Position numbers and translations under genes: made by a program | DNA from: Gluconacetobacter tumulisoli | GTDB lineage: Bacteria > Pseudomonadota > Alphaproteobacteria > Acetobacterales > Acetobacteraceae | DNA length: 64,000 nucleotides | Assembly: GCF_014174155.1 (NCBI RefSeq) | Contig: NZ_JABEQM010000004.1 | Location: forward strand, 248,001 to 312,000 | Direction of reading: 5' to 3' | Shown: piece by piece, positions 41,258 through 51,689 of the stretch | Numbering within the stretch: position 1 is the first letter of the stretch | How the letters are laid out: each line of letters begins with the position of its first letter | Notes under the pieces: model-generated | What the model was told of the DNA's origin: nothing | Seen by the model: only the letters and a program-made list of their open reading frames with translations | Database searches by the model: none

Positions 41258-41821
41258 TCAGGCCCGGTCGGGATTTGCCATGGTGCGCGACATCATCGTG
41301 AACAGCGCGCAGAGCATGGGAAACACCCCCAGCGCCAGCGTCCACTGGAACACGAACGGCACGCCGGGCATCATGCGAAACGCCAGGATCGACATCAGGC
41401 CCCATTGCAGGACGGTGGCCGCCAGCGCCACCCCGCCGAATACCGCCCACAGCAGCAGAACGTGAATCCGCGCGAAGCCGTAACGCCCCGACAATCCGAT
41501 CCCATGCACGATCAGCAGGATCAACAGCATGACCCCCGGCGGCCCGAATCCCAGCAGGTCGACCAGCAGCCCCAGCAGGAACACCACCGGCGAAGGCATC
41601 GACGCCGGGCGGAAAACCGACCAGAAGAACACCGACGACAGGACGACGCCCGAAAGCAGTTCCGCCTGCCCCGGCAGGTCGAAGGGCGCGGACAGCAGCA
41701 GAACCGACAGGGCCGTGAACACGGCGGGCAGGCCACGCCGCGACAGCGCGTCCAGCCGGCGCCACAGGCTGGCGCGGGGCTGGATTCCGGGCTGCAGCGC
41801 AGGAGACTGGTCGGGCGTCAT
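41258..41821 (-). CDS. mreD: Rod-shape protein MreD
   Basis: Inner-membrane elongasome protein, 187 residues, with five or six hydrophobic segments and the LLLSAPFDLPGQ and VFLLGLLVDLLGFGPPGV features of the family. Sits between mreC (12 bases away) and mrdA. Identified by hydropathy, length and position as much as by motif. Confidence 0.88.
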   Translation of the reverse strand: MTPDQSPALQPGIQPRASLWRRLDALSRRGLPAVFTALSVLLLSAPFDLPGQAELLSGVVLSSVFFWSVFRPASMPSPVVFLLGLLVDLLGFGPPGVMLLILLIVHGIGLSGRYGFARIHVLLLWAVFGGVALAATVLQWGLMSILAFRMMPGVPFVFQWTLALGVFPMLCALFTMMSRTMANPDRA

Positions 41822-41833
41822 CCATGCATACTC

Positions 41834-42742
41834 TCATCCCCGGCCGACCTTGGGCTGGAAGGGAAACGGGAGGGCGCCGCCGGGACGGGGCAAGGGAATC
41901 CGGCCGGGCGCGTCGGGCGCGACCACGGAGGCGCGTCCGTAGTCGAACACACGAACAATGTCGAGATGATCGAGGGACGCCGCGGGGATGACGACAGGCT
42001 GACCCGGCCGGACATAATGAACCCGCCCGACCGGCAGACCTGCGGGCAGTGTATCGATCTCGCCATTGGTGACGACGCGCTCTCCCTCGATCGGGCCATT
42101 GTCCTGCGGGTAGTAGATCAGCCTGGGCGTAGCCGAATTGTCGCCGGCCATTATAGCCGCCCCGTGACTGACTTCCAGGGTTACCGGGATGCGGCTGGAA
42201 ACATCGGTCACCAGCATCACCCGCACCGAACGGCCGCCCACCTCCGTCACGCGGCCGACCAGGCCCGAGGCATCCAGCACGATCTCGTCCTTGTGGATGC
42301 CGGAATCGACATTGGCGGCCAGAAGCACGCTGCGCGCATACAGGCCACTGGTGTCGCGCACCACACGGCCGGTGGTGAAGGACGGCGCAGGGTCCGGCAT
42401 CCAATGCAGATTGGCCTTCAGGGCCGCATTTTCATCTGCCAGCGCTGCCGCCACGTCGTACCAATGCCGCAAATTGGCATTTTCCGCCCGCAGGCGTTCG
42501 TTTTCGGCCCCGATCCGCGTCATGTCGCGCATACGCGCGTACATCCCGTGCAGACGCTCCTGCGGCCAGACAACCAGGCCATAGGCCGGGGCCAGCATGT
42601 CAGCGACGCCCATGCGCACCCGCTCGGCCAATTGGCGATCGGCCTGGCCCAGCAGCATGATGCCCAGGGCCGCGACGACCAGAAGGGGCAGAACCAGCTT
42701 GTCCAGCGCCTGGCGCGACTGGATGGACAGCGGAATCAGCAT
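41834..42742 (-). CDS. mreC: Rod-shape protein MreC
   Basis: Bitopic scaffold linking cytoplasmic MreB to periplasmic PBP2. 302 residues: a membrane helix at about 16-35, a coiled-coil region (ENERLRAENANLRHWYD) and two beta-barrel domains with VLDASGLVGRVTEVGGRSVRVMLVTD. A Pro/Gly-rich tail ends the protein. Follows mreB by 152 bases. Confidence 0.93.
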   Translation of the reverse strand: MLIPLSIQSRQALDKLVLPLLVVAALGIMLLGQADRQLAERVRMGVADMLAPAYGLVVWPQERLHGMYARMRDMTRIGAENERLRAENANLRHWYDVAAALADENAALKANLHWMPDPAPSFTTGRVVRDTSGLYARSVLLAANVDSGIHKDEIVLDASGLVGRVTEVGGRSVRVMLVTDVSSRIPVTLEVSHGAAIMAGDNSATPRLIYYPQDNGPIEGERVVTNGEIDTLPAGLPVGRVHYVRPGQPVVIPAASLDHLDIVRVFDYGRASVVAPDAPGRIPLPRPGGALPFPFQPKVGRG

Positions 42743-42894
42743 CGTGCGCCCGCCACCCGGTCGTGCGCGCGCGCCCTGCCCGAACCCCTGTTCCGCTGCC
42801 GGACCTTCATCGCCCCCGGCTCCCCCGCTCGCCCGTTCGCCGGAATGCGGCCCGCCCGCTGCTCCGCGACCGCCAGGCCGTTCCTAGATTCTGG

Positions 42895-44333
<1,439 letters not shown>

Positions 44334-44615
44334 ATGAAGATCCGTAGGCAAGGTCCCCAGATTACCCGCATCACGCTGCTGGGCTGCGGATTGCTGACCC
44401 TCGCGGCATGCGGCAGCCCCTATGATCCCGGGGCCCGCGCCGGTACCGGTGCGTTGATCGGTGCCGGTGGGGGGGCCGCCATCGGCGGTCTGGCCGGCGG
44501 CGGAACGGGGGCGGCCATCGGTGCGCTGACCGGCGGCGCCGTGGGCGCCGCGACCGGGGCCGCGACCACGCCCAACCGGCCCCGCCGCAGCGACTATTAC
44601 AATCGGGGCTACTGA
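44334..44615 (+). CDS. Glycine-zipper lipoprotein, copy 1
   Basis: A 93-residue lipoprotein. Signal peptide with lipobox LTLAAC (cysteine at about 26), then GSPYDPGARAGTGALIGAGGG and a glycine-zipper repeat (AAIGGLAGGGTGAAIGALTGG) as in the YMGG/OmpA-linked glycine-zipper families, and a short Arg/Tyr tail. Predicted to be anchored in the outer membrane. A sister copy follows after 90 bases and has the same core, so the pair arose by tandem duplication. Confidence 0.8.
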   Translation: MKIRRQGPQITRITLLGCGLLTLAACGSPYDPGARAGTGALIGAGGGAAIGGLAGGGTGAAIGALTGGAVGAATGAATTPNRPRRSDYYNRGY

Positions 44616-44705
44616 CCCCGTCCAAGGCCGCCGATACGACGATCGCACAGGAACGATGGGCGGGGTCTGCCTGACGCCCCCCGGCGCTTCCACCGCAACC
44701 ATGGG

Positions 44706-45146
44706 ATGAACATGAAACTTTTTCGCAACTCGTCTTTCCCTGCCCGTCCGGCCGCCCGCGGTCCGGCGCGCGCGACGGCGATGCTGGCCCTGGCGGGCGT
44801 CGCCCTGTCGCTGGGGGCGTGCAGCAATCCCTATGATCCCGGGCAACGGGCCCTGGGCGGGGGCCTGATCGGCGCGGGTGGCGGGGCGGCCATCGGCGCG
44901 CTGGCCGGCGGCGGACCGGGGGCGGCCATCGGTGCCCTGGCCGGGGGCGCGGTCGGCGCCGCGACCGGCGCCGCGACCACGCCCGCGGCACCGCGCCGCT
45001 ATTATCCGCCGCAAGGCTATCCGCCGCCTGGATATTCCCAGCCCGGCTATCCGCCACCTGCTTATGGCGGCTACGCGCAGCCGACCTACCCGCCACAAGG
45101 CTATTATCCTCCGCCTCCTCCAGCCGCGTACGGCAACGGCTACTGA
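44706..45146 (+). CDS. Glycine-zipper lipoprotein, copy 2 with Pro/Tyr tail
   Basis: A 146-residue sister of the preceding lipoprotein. Lipobox LSLGAC, then SNPYDPGQRALGGGLIGAGGG and a nearly identical glycine zipper. It differs by a longer C-terminal tail of YPPQGYPPPGY-type repeats. Such tails are often flexible and may contact the cell wall or other envelope proteins. ATG 44706 or 44712 could be the start. Convergent with the TonB receptor gene. Confidence 0.8.
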   Translation: MNMKLFRNSSFPARPAARGPARATAMLALAGVALSLGACSNPYDPGQRALGGGLIGAGGGAAIGALAGGGPGAAIGALAGGAVGAATGAATTPAAPRRYYPPQGYPPPGYSQPGYPPPAYGGYAQPTYPPQGYYPPPPPAAYGNGY

Positions 45147-45162
45147 GCCGGGATACCGGGCG

Positions 45163-47511
45163 TCAGAAACGCGCCTTCAGGTCCGCGACGTAGGTTCGCA
45201 TCGGAAAGGGGTGATATTCGTAGTACCGGTCGTTGTTGACGTTATCGATGCCGGCATCGAGCGTCAGCGACCGGTAGACGCGATAATGGGCGTGCAGATC
45301 GACGACCACGAACGGGTCGAACGCGCCGAAGACGTGCGACACGCGGTCGGTATTGTCCAGCGTCGAATACATCCGGCCCTGGTACCGGACCGCGACCGAC
45401 AGATCCAGGCGATCGTTGGCCCGATACGTCACCTGCGCGGTATCCCGCCAGTTCGGGACATAGGGCACGTGCTTGCCTGTCGCCGTCGTGCCCGCCGCGC
45501 TGCTGAATCCGGGGTCGGACAGGATGCGGGAATCGACATAGGTGACGCTGTTGGACACATCGAGGCCGGGGATCAGCAGGTCATGCCGTTCCGCCACGAA
45601 CTCCACGCCGCGATTGCGAACCTGACGGACGTTCTGGAAGGTCGTGGTATAGATATTTCCGATCAGGTTGCTTTGTGAAATCAGGGCGTTCTTGACGTTT
45701 TCCTGAAACAGCGACAGGCGGATGCGCCCTTTGCGGAATCGCCGCTCGACGGTCAATTCGCCCGAATAGACATTTTCGGGCGACAGGTCGGGGTTGGGCA
45801 CCGAATAGGTCCCGCCCGTGGCAACGATCTGGTACAGTTCGGCCACGGTGGGGTAGCGATAGGCCTCTCCGAACGAAAATTTGGCATTCCAGCCCGGCGC
45901 GATCCGCCAGGCCATCGTCACCTTGGGCGAGGCGTTGGTCGAACGTACCCGCGGCTGCGCCACCGCGGTCGTTCCGGCGAGGTTGGCCCCGTCGAACGCC
46001 CGCCAGAATTCCAGCCGCCCGCCGACCGTCAGCGTGAAGGCAGGGGTGAATGTCCATGCATCCTGCAGCCAGAGGGCATAGGTCGAACTCTTGCCCCGCC
46101 CGCTGGCATAGAGCGTGCCGTTGCCGTCGATGGGCGACGCCATCCAATTGTCGGTGTTGTAGGTGGGATTGTTCAGGTCGTACTGGTCCCGGTGACCGCC
46201 GAAGCTGACCTGGTGCTGGCCGCCGACGCCGCCGGGACGCCAGATCCCCTTTACGTCCGCCGTGGTCCAGCCCGTACCGTCCATCCGGGCCAGATAGCCG
46301 TTCGACCGGAATTCCGTCCCGGACAGGACGCCTGCCGGGTTGCGCTGCATGTCACGCAGGAAGGCGTAGTCGGTAAAGACCGCTTCCCAATCCCAATGGG
46401 CCTTCGTGTCGGTCTTCAGCGACACGGCATTCATCAGATGCCGCTGGCTTTGGGTATAGGTGTCGTTGGCGAAGCCCGACACCCCGCCGAAGGTCGGCTG
46501 ACCCGCCGCATCGGTCAGATAGGTCTGGGACCGCGCACGCGCGTCGATGGTCCAGAAACCGATCGTGTAGGACGCCCGCAGCCAATCCGTCACGTCGTAG
46601 GCGAAGCGGCCCGTCACATTGTTCATGGTGCTGTGCAGCAGGCCACCCGCGCCGACGACATTGGCGGCCGTTCCGGTCTTGCCCAGCGCCGGGATGGTGC
46701 CCGCCGTACCGGCAGGCGCCTGGCCGCTGGTGATGAAGAACAGGGGTTCGGAAAGGCTTTCCTCCCGATTCGCGCTGACGAACCAGGAAAACCGGCCGAT
46801 TCTGTCCCCGATTGTAATCGCGCTGCTGGCGGTGCCGTAGGTTCCGTGCGTGTTGTACGCGTCAAAACTCTGCACGCTGCCGGTCTGCTTGACCGTCGCC
46901 TCGAACCGGTCGGGCATCCGGGTCGTGATCAGGACGACGCCGCCCATGGAGTTTCCCGGATATTCCGCGGCGAACGGGCCGTAGAGCATGTCCACCCGTT
47001 CGATCTGCTCGGGCGCGACCATGCCCCAGCGCGGGGCGCCATTGGTGTTGTTATTGGAAATCAGGGCCGAAATCGGCATGTCGTCGACATAGACCAGGCT
47101 GCGCGCGCTGGAATTGACACCCCACGTCCTGGTCTGGAGCGTCGCCTGGGTATCGCCGTTATTGCGTTTCCGCAGGAACAGGCTGGGCAAATATTTCAGC
47201 GCGTCCTCGGCATCGACGATATTCGTCGTGGCTTCGATCCTGCGCCAGTCGGTGCTTTCCACCGTCTGCGGCAGGGAAAACCGCTTGATGTCGGCCGCGG
47301 GGCTGGAGGTGTGTCCGGTGACGACGATCGCCTCCGCCCGCCTGGGCGGGGACGGATGGGCAGGATGCGCGGCCGCCGTCTCGGCCTGCGGACCAGGGGG
47401 AGCGGCCAGCATCGGCCCGGCGTCCGCCAGAATGGCGAATATGACCGAGACGCGCGCCAGCATGCGCGACGTCAGGGCGAGGTCCGGAGGGACCTTGCGA
47501 AATCCATGCAT
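45163..47511 (-). CDS. TonB-dependent receptor
   Basis: Outer-membrane gated channel, 782 residues. Signal peptide about 1-37, then a region with IVVTGH and an ADIKRFSLPQTVESTDW segment leading into the plug (DALKYLPSLFLRKRNNGD, RSLVYVDDMPI, IERVDMLYGPFAAEYPGNSMGGVVLITTR), then a 22-strand barrel ending VADLKARF. No STN-type signalling domain. The upstream gene encodes a DUF2946 protein with a His-rich stretch. DUF2946 genes are often found near metal (copper) receptors, so a metal or metallophore substrate is a reasonable but unproven guess. Confidence 0.9.
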   Translation of the reverse strand: MHGFRKVPPDLALTSRMLARVSVIFAILADAGPMLAAPPGPQAETAAAHPAHPSPPRRAEAIVVTGHTSSPAADIKRFSLPQTVESTDWRRIEATTNIVDAEDALKYLPSLFLRKRNNGDTQATLQTRTWGVNSSARSLVYVDDMPISALISNNNTNGAPRWGMVAPEQIERVDMLYGPFAAEYPGNSMGGVVLITTRMPDRFEATVKQTGSVQSFDAYNTHGTYGTASSAITIGDRIGRFSWFVSANREESLSEPLFFITSGQAPAGTAGTIPALGKTGTAANVVGAGGLLHSTMNNVTGRFAYDVTDWLRASYTIGFWTIDARARSQTYLTDAAGQPTFGGVSGFANDTYTQSQRHLMNAVSLKTDTKAHWDWEAVFTDYAFLRDMQRNPAGVLSGTEFRSNGYLARMDGTGWTTADVKGIWRPGGVGGQHQVSFGGHRDQYDLNNPTYNTDNWMASPIDGNGTLYASGRGKSSTYALWLQDAWTFTPAFTLTVGGRLEFWRAFDGANLAGTTAVAQPRVRSTNASPKVTMAWRIAPGWNAKFSFGEAYRYPTVAELYQIVATGGTYSVPNPDLSPENVYSGELTVERRFRKGRIRLSLFQENVKNALISQSNLIGNIYTTTFQNVRQVRNRGVEFVAERHDLLIPGLDVSNSVTYVDSRILSDPGFSSAAGTTATGKHVPYVPNWRDTAQVTYRANDRLDLSVAVRYQGRMYSTLDNTDRVSHVFGAFDPFVVVDLHAHYRVYRSLTLDAGIDNVNNDRYYEYHPFPMRTYVADLKARF

Positions 47512-47645
47512 GTAATCGAGAGCCCTTGCGTGACGGATCCAGCCGGCACGGGGCACGACGACAGACTGCCATGCGGCCCGGGACGTTCCGGAGAGGCATG
47601 GCAGGCAGGTCGATCGGGCCGGTCAGCCGGCGCGATGGAGTCAGT

Positions 47646-48044
47646 TCAGGGCAGAGGAGGACCGCGCGGCCGGGCCGCGGCGTTGACGACCGAGGGCGGG
47701 CCGCGCGCGGATGCCGCAAACCCTGCCAGCCCGATCAGTACCGGCAGCAGCACCGGCAATGCCGGCCCACCGGCAGGCAGCAGGAACAGGTCGACCAGCG
47801 CCCCCGGCAATGGCAGGCCGATATCGCAATGGGCATGATGATGCCGCACGGGCGCCTGGCCCGCGAGGTCGATCGGCAGGGAACTGTCGCACAGCACGGA
47901 CAATGCGGAGAGCGCCGTGTACTGTGCGTCGGCCTCCTGGTCCGTGAACGAGGCGCTGCCGAGCAGAAGCTGGCCGAGCATCGCGACAAACGCAATGGCC
48001 CATCCCACCCTGCCAAGCCGGCATTGCTGCGTTCCCCGATTCAT
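47646..48044 (-). CDS. DUF2946-like exported protein
   Basis: A 132-residue protein with an N-terminal membrane/signal segment (WAIAFVAMLGQLLLG), a conserved-looking CDSSLP and a VRHHHAHCDIGLPL motif rich in His and Cys, then a hydrophobic leucine/proline stretch. These features fit the DUF2946 family. ATG 48044 is used; GTG 48047 is directly before it. It lies 134 bases upstream of the TonB receptor on the same strand and probably works with it; the HHHAHC motif could bind metal. Confidence 0.65.
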   Translation of the reverse strand: MNRGTQQCRLGRVGWAIAFVAMLGQLLLGSASFTDQEADAQYTALSALSVLCDSSLPIDLAGQAPVRHHHAHCDIGLPLPGALVDLFLLPAGGPALPVLLPVLIGLAGFAASARGPPSVVNAAARPRGPPLP

Positions 48045-48193
48045 CACGCGGGATCATTCACTCCAAACAGGCGGTCCGCGACCCTCGATCACGGGAATGT
48101 GCCATGCAAGCCGGACAAGCCGGGCACACCCGGTCGCGCAGACCGGAAACCGGCAGGACACCCCTGACGGAGGCCCTGCCGGATCCTTCGCCT

Positions 48194-49768
48194 TCAGGCC
48201 GTCAGCGCCTCGGGTTCGGCGCGGGTGCGCTTGACCACCAGCTTGTTCAGCGCATGGACATAGGCCCGCACGGCAGACACCAGCGTGTCGCTATCCGCGC
48301 CCTGGCCGTCCACCAGCTTCCCGTCCTCTTCCAGACGCACGGTGGTACGGGCCTGCGCGTCGCTGCCCTCGGTCACCGCACCGACGGAATAGAGCTGCAA
48401 CGTCGCGTCATGGGGAAAGATCTCGTGAATCGCGTTGAAGGCGGCATCGACCGGCCCCTGGCCCGTGACGTTCGCACTGCGGGCCTCGCCGTCGATTTCC
48501 AGCGTCAGGGCCGCGCGTGCCGGACGCTTCGACCCGGCTTCGACCTCCAGCGAAACGAAGCGGATGCGGGCATGATCCCGCGCCTCGTCATCCACCAGCG
48601 CCACCAGGTCCTCGTCGTAGACGACCTTCTTGCGGTCGGCCAGGTCCTTGAACCGGGCGAAGGCGTCGTTCAGATGCGCGTCGTCCATCTCGCCATAGCC
48701 CATCGCCTTCAGCTTGTCGCGGAAGGCCGCCCGGCCGGAATGCTTGCCCAGCACCAGCGAGGAACGGGTCCACCCCACGCTCTCGGGCGTCATGATCTCG
48801 TATGTCGCGGCGTTCTTCAGCACGCCGTCCTGATGGATGCCGCTTTCATGGGCGAAGGCGTTGCGGCCGACGATCGCCTTGTTCGGCTGCACGTCGAAAC
48901 CGGTGGTGGTGGCCAGCATCCGCGAGGTCCGCAGCAGAGCCTGCGTGCGGATGCCGGTGGTGTAGGGCATGACGTCGTGGCGCGTGCGAATCGCCATGAC
49001 GATTTCTTCCAGCGCCGCGTTGCCGGCGCGCTCGCCGATACCGTTGATGGTGCATTCGATCTGCCGGGCGCCGGCCGACAGCGAGGCGATGGTGTTGGCG
49101 ACCGCCAGGCCCAGGTCGTTATGGTTGTGGGCCGAGAAGATCACCCGGTCCGCCCCCGGCACGCGGGTCCGCAGATCATTGAAGATGCGGGCCATGTCCT
49201 CGGGCGTGGCATAGCCGACGGTGTCGGGGATGTTGATCGTGGTGGCGCCGGCCTTGATCGCGGCCTCGACGCAGCGGCACAGGAAATCGGGATCGGTCCG
49301 CGACCCGTCCTCGGCCGACCATTCCACGTCGTCGGTGAACTGGCGCGCCGCGGTGTTGCCGGCGACGATCAGGTCCAGCACCGTCTCCGGCTCCATCCGC
49401 AGCTTGTATTTCATGTGCAGCGGCGAGGTGGAGATGAAATTATGGATACGCCCGCGTTCGGCCGGACGAATGGCCTCGCCCGCGCTGGCGATGTCGTTCT
49501 TGCCGCCGCTGCGTGCCAGCGCGCAGATCACCGGACCGCGCACGGCGGACGCAATCTGGTGGACGCTGTCGAAATCGCCCTTCGACGCCACGGGAAAGCC
49601 GGCCTCGATCACGTCGACGCCCAGTTCCGCCAGGGCCTCCGCCATCCGGAGCTTCTCCGTCAGGTTCATCGAGAAGCCGGGGGATTGTTCGCCGTCGCGC
49701 AGGGTCGTGTCGAAAATGATGACGCGATCGTCGCCGATGCGGCCGAAGGACGGATGGTCGATAGTCAT
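48194..49768 (-). CDS. leuA: 2-Isopropylmalate synthase
   Basis: First committed step of leucine synthesis: acetyl-CoA plus 2-oxoisovalerate to 2-isopropylmalate. 524 residues, with the DRE-TIM domain (FDTTLRDGEQSPGFSM, AGFPVASKGDFD, SAHNHNDLGLAVAN with metal-binding histidines, GNAALEEIVMA) and a C-terminal LeuA regulatory domain from about residue 390 that binds leucine. ATG 49768. Feedback inhibition by leucine is expected from the family. Confidence 0.96.
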   Translation of the reverse strand: MTIDHPSFGRIGDDRVIIFDTTLRDGEQSPGFSMNLTEKLRMAEALAELGVDVIEAGFPVASKGDFDSVHQIASAVRGPVICALARSGGKNDIASAGEAIRPAERGRIHNFISTSPLHMKYKLRMEPETVLDLIVAGNTAARQFTDDVEWSAEDGSRTDPDFLCRCVEAAIKAGATTINIPDTVGYATPEDMARIFNDLRTRVPGADRVIFSAHNHNDLGLAVANTIASLSAGARQIECTINGIGERAGNAALEEIVMAIRTRHDVMPYTTGIRTQALLRTSRMLATTTGFDVQPNKAIVGRNAFAHESGIHQDGVLKNAATYEIMTPESVGWTRSSLVLGKHSGRAAFRDKLKAMGYGEMDDAHLNDAFARFKDLADRKKVVYDEDLVALVDDEARDHARIRFVSLEVEAGSKRPARAALTLEIDGEARSANVTGQGPVDAAFNAIHEIFPHDATLQLYSVGAVTEGSDAQARTTVRLEEDGKLVDGQGADSDTLVSAVRAYVHALNKLVVKRTRAEPEALTA

Positions 49769-50100
49769 GGATTACCTCGGACAGGTCCGGATGTTCGCCT
49801 CTGAACGCCGCAATGGGCGTTCCTTGCCTAGCCTGCGGGATTGCTCCCGCCCTACCCCCTGGGCGTACCGGCATCGCGCCGGCCCTGAACGCTCAGGGGC
49901 AGATAAGTCGAAGGCGAAGGAGGAGGGCGGCGTGTCCATGGGCGCGCGACAACGCCGGCGCAACCGCGCCCGACCTGCCTGCCATCATGAGCATCGCGAA
50001 ATCCATGGCCGGCACCATACAGCCCGATCCGCCGATTGCAACCGAAAAGGCCGCCATCAGGACGGAAGACAATACCCCCGGGCCGCGGACAGGCGCGACA
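49769..50100. other. Intergenic region before leuA
   Basis: 332 bases between leuA and the amidase, both leftward. Several GC-rich short hairpins are visible (for example GGGCGGGAGC...GCTCCCGCCC-like pairings near 49830-49860). No leucine-rich leader peptide was found, so classical attenuation is not supported. No gene seen. Confidence 0.4.
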
Positions 50101-51051
50101 TCAGCCCGTCAGGTGGGTGACGCCGCCAGCCGAGGCGAAATACCGGTCGATCGCCTGCTTCATCGCACCGGCCACCATCATCCGGTGCCCGGCCTGGCGC
50201 AACGCGGCCTCGTCCAGGCGGTTGGACATGAATCCCATTTCCACCAGAACGGACGGGATGTCCGCCGATTTCAGGACCACGAACGCCGCATGTCGCGACG
50301 GATGCGGCAGCAGACCGATCCGGGGCTGGAAGGCCGCGACCACACTGCTGGCCAGATGGGCGGCGCCGCGCCGGGTTTCCTCGGTCACCAGGCTGGCCAG
50401 GATCGCCTGTACCTCCGGCGAGCTGGCATGGACCTGCGGACCGCCGAACCGGTCGGCGCTGTTTTCCGTGCGGGCCAGTGCCGCCGTCTGGGCGTCCGAG
50501 GCCTGGCCCGACAACGTATAGACACTGGCCCCCCGCACCCCCCGGTCGGTCAGCGCGTCGGCATGCATGGATACGAACAGGGCCGCACGATGGGCGTGGG
50601 CGATGTCGACCCGTCCCTCCAGCGGGATGAACCGGTCGTCGGATCGCGTCATCGCCACGCGATAGGCGCCGCTGGCCAGCAACTGCCGCTGCAATTCCGA
50701 CGCCGCAGCCTCGGCGATATGCTTTTCGTAGGTGCCGGACACCCCGATTGCCCCCGGATCCTTGCCGCCGTGACCGGGATCGAGCATGACCAGCGGCAAG
50801 GGCGCCGCCGCCTTGCCGACGATCGCGGGGGCGCGCTGCGCCACCGGGGCGGACGCGGCATGCCGCGCCGCACGGGCGGAATGCACGGGATGGTACGTCG
50901 TGGCGGCGGACGCCCCGTCGGGGCGCAGCAGCAATCCGGCGGCGGACAGGCCGGACAGCAGGAAATGGCGCCGGTCCCGATCATGCGGGCGAGCCGGACA
51001 ATCGGCCCTCTGTCCCGCCGTCGTCGCATGATCGGAACGATGAGTGTGCAT
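50101..51051 (-). CDS. N-acetylmuramoyl-L-alanine amidase, Tat-exported
   Basis: Zinc amidase (Amidase_3) that cuts the bond between MurNAc and the stem peptide, used in daughter-cell separation. 316 residues. The N terminus has a twin-arginine-type motif DRRHFLLSGLSAAGLLL, as in AmiA/AmiC. Zinc ligands and catalytic residues are seen in MLDPGHGGKDPG, GTYEK, FVSMHAD and VLVEMGFMSN. No AMIN domain is visible, and the N-terminal 30 residues before the Tat motif are long and polar. Periplasmic. Confidence 0.9.
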   Translation of the reverse strand: MHTHRSDHATTAGQRADCPARPHDRDRRHFLLSGLSAAGLLLRPDGASAATTYHPVHSARAARHAASAPVAQRAPAIVGKAAAPLPLVMLDPGHGGKDPGAIGVSGTYEKHIAEAAASELQRQLLASGAYRVAMTRSDDRFIPLEGRVDIAHAHRAALFVSMHADALTDRGVRGASVYTLSGQASDAQTAALARTENSADRFGGPQVHASSPEVQAILASLVTEETRRGAAHLASSVVAAFQPRIGLLPHPSRHAAFVVLKSADIPSVLVEMGFMSNRLDEAALRQAGHRMMVAGAMKQAIDRYFASAGGVTHLTG

Positions 51052-51689
51052 GCTGGCCAGGTCCCTGCTGCGGATCCTGGCGAACCCATAGCATCTTTCC
51101 CCCCGCCCGTCAGTAATTCAACGGCTTGCGGCCATTCATTCGTACGCGTTTGCAGGCAATGCCGGTGTTTCACCCGTGACGCTTGCAGCGAAGGCGCAGT
51201 TGGGTCATGCTGAACTGGTGATGGGTCCGCGTCGGCCGGCGTCCGTGCAGTTACGGTCGCCCGGCTGGCATGACCGGCCCCATCCGGCAAACCGGCCCCG
51301 CGCGGGCGTGGCGTGCCCGGCCGCAATGCGGATCGGACTGCCCGCAACCGCGTGGCCCGGCGGCCGCTCCGCCCCCTGCCGCAAGGCCGGGCGCAGGATG
51401 ACGACGACATATCGATCTGACGACGCGGCCGGGTCACGGCCTGGACGCATCGTCGCCGCCTGATGAGGATGGATGAACGCCACGCGGACCGCGTTTGCAA
51501 TCAGCACGACACAGCATGCGTCACCCGTGACGCGCGCCGACGCTGGTTGCCCGGGCCCCGCCGCAACGGCTTCCGGATCCGTCATATCTTTCCCGTTCGT
51601 TTCTGCCCCCCTTCCCCGTCGCCACTGCCCGTCCCCCATGCGGACGCCGGACAGACACGGGAACCGGGCACACCGGAGTTCCGTTTTTT
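51052..51689. other. Long divergent region before RNase E
   Basis: 638 bases between the amidase (leftward) and rne (rightward). It should hold both promoters and a long rne leader; in enterobacteria the rne leader mediates autoregulation. Open frames exist, but none has a ribosome site plus recognisable protein, so I call no gene. A GGAG lies 11 bases before the rne ATG. Confidence 0.5.

Noticed and set aside
49769-49963. Leucine attenuator peptide before leuA
   Set aside because: No short frame with a run of leucine codons and no terminator/antiterminator pair was found.
51205-51639. A 144-codon minus-strand frame in the rne leader region
   Set aside because: No ribosome site, no motif, and composition typical of random GC-rich frames.
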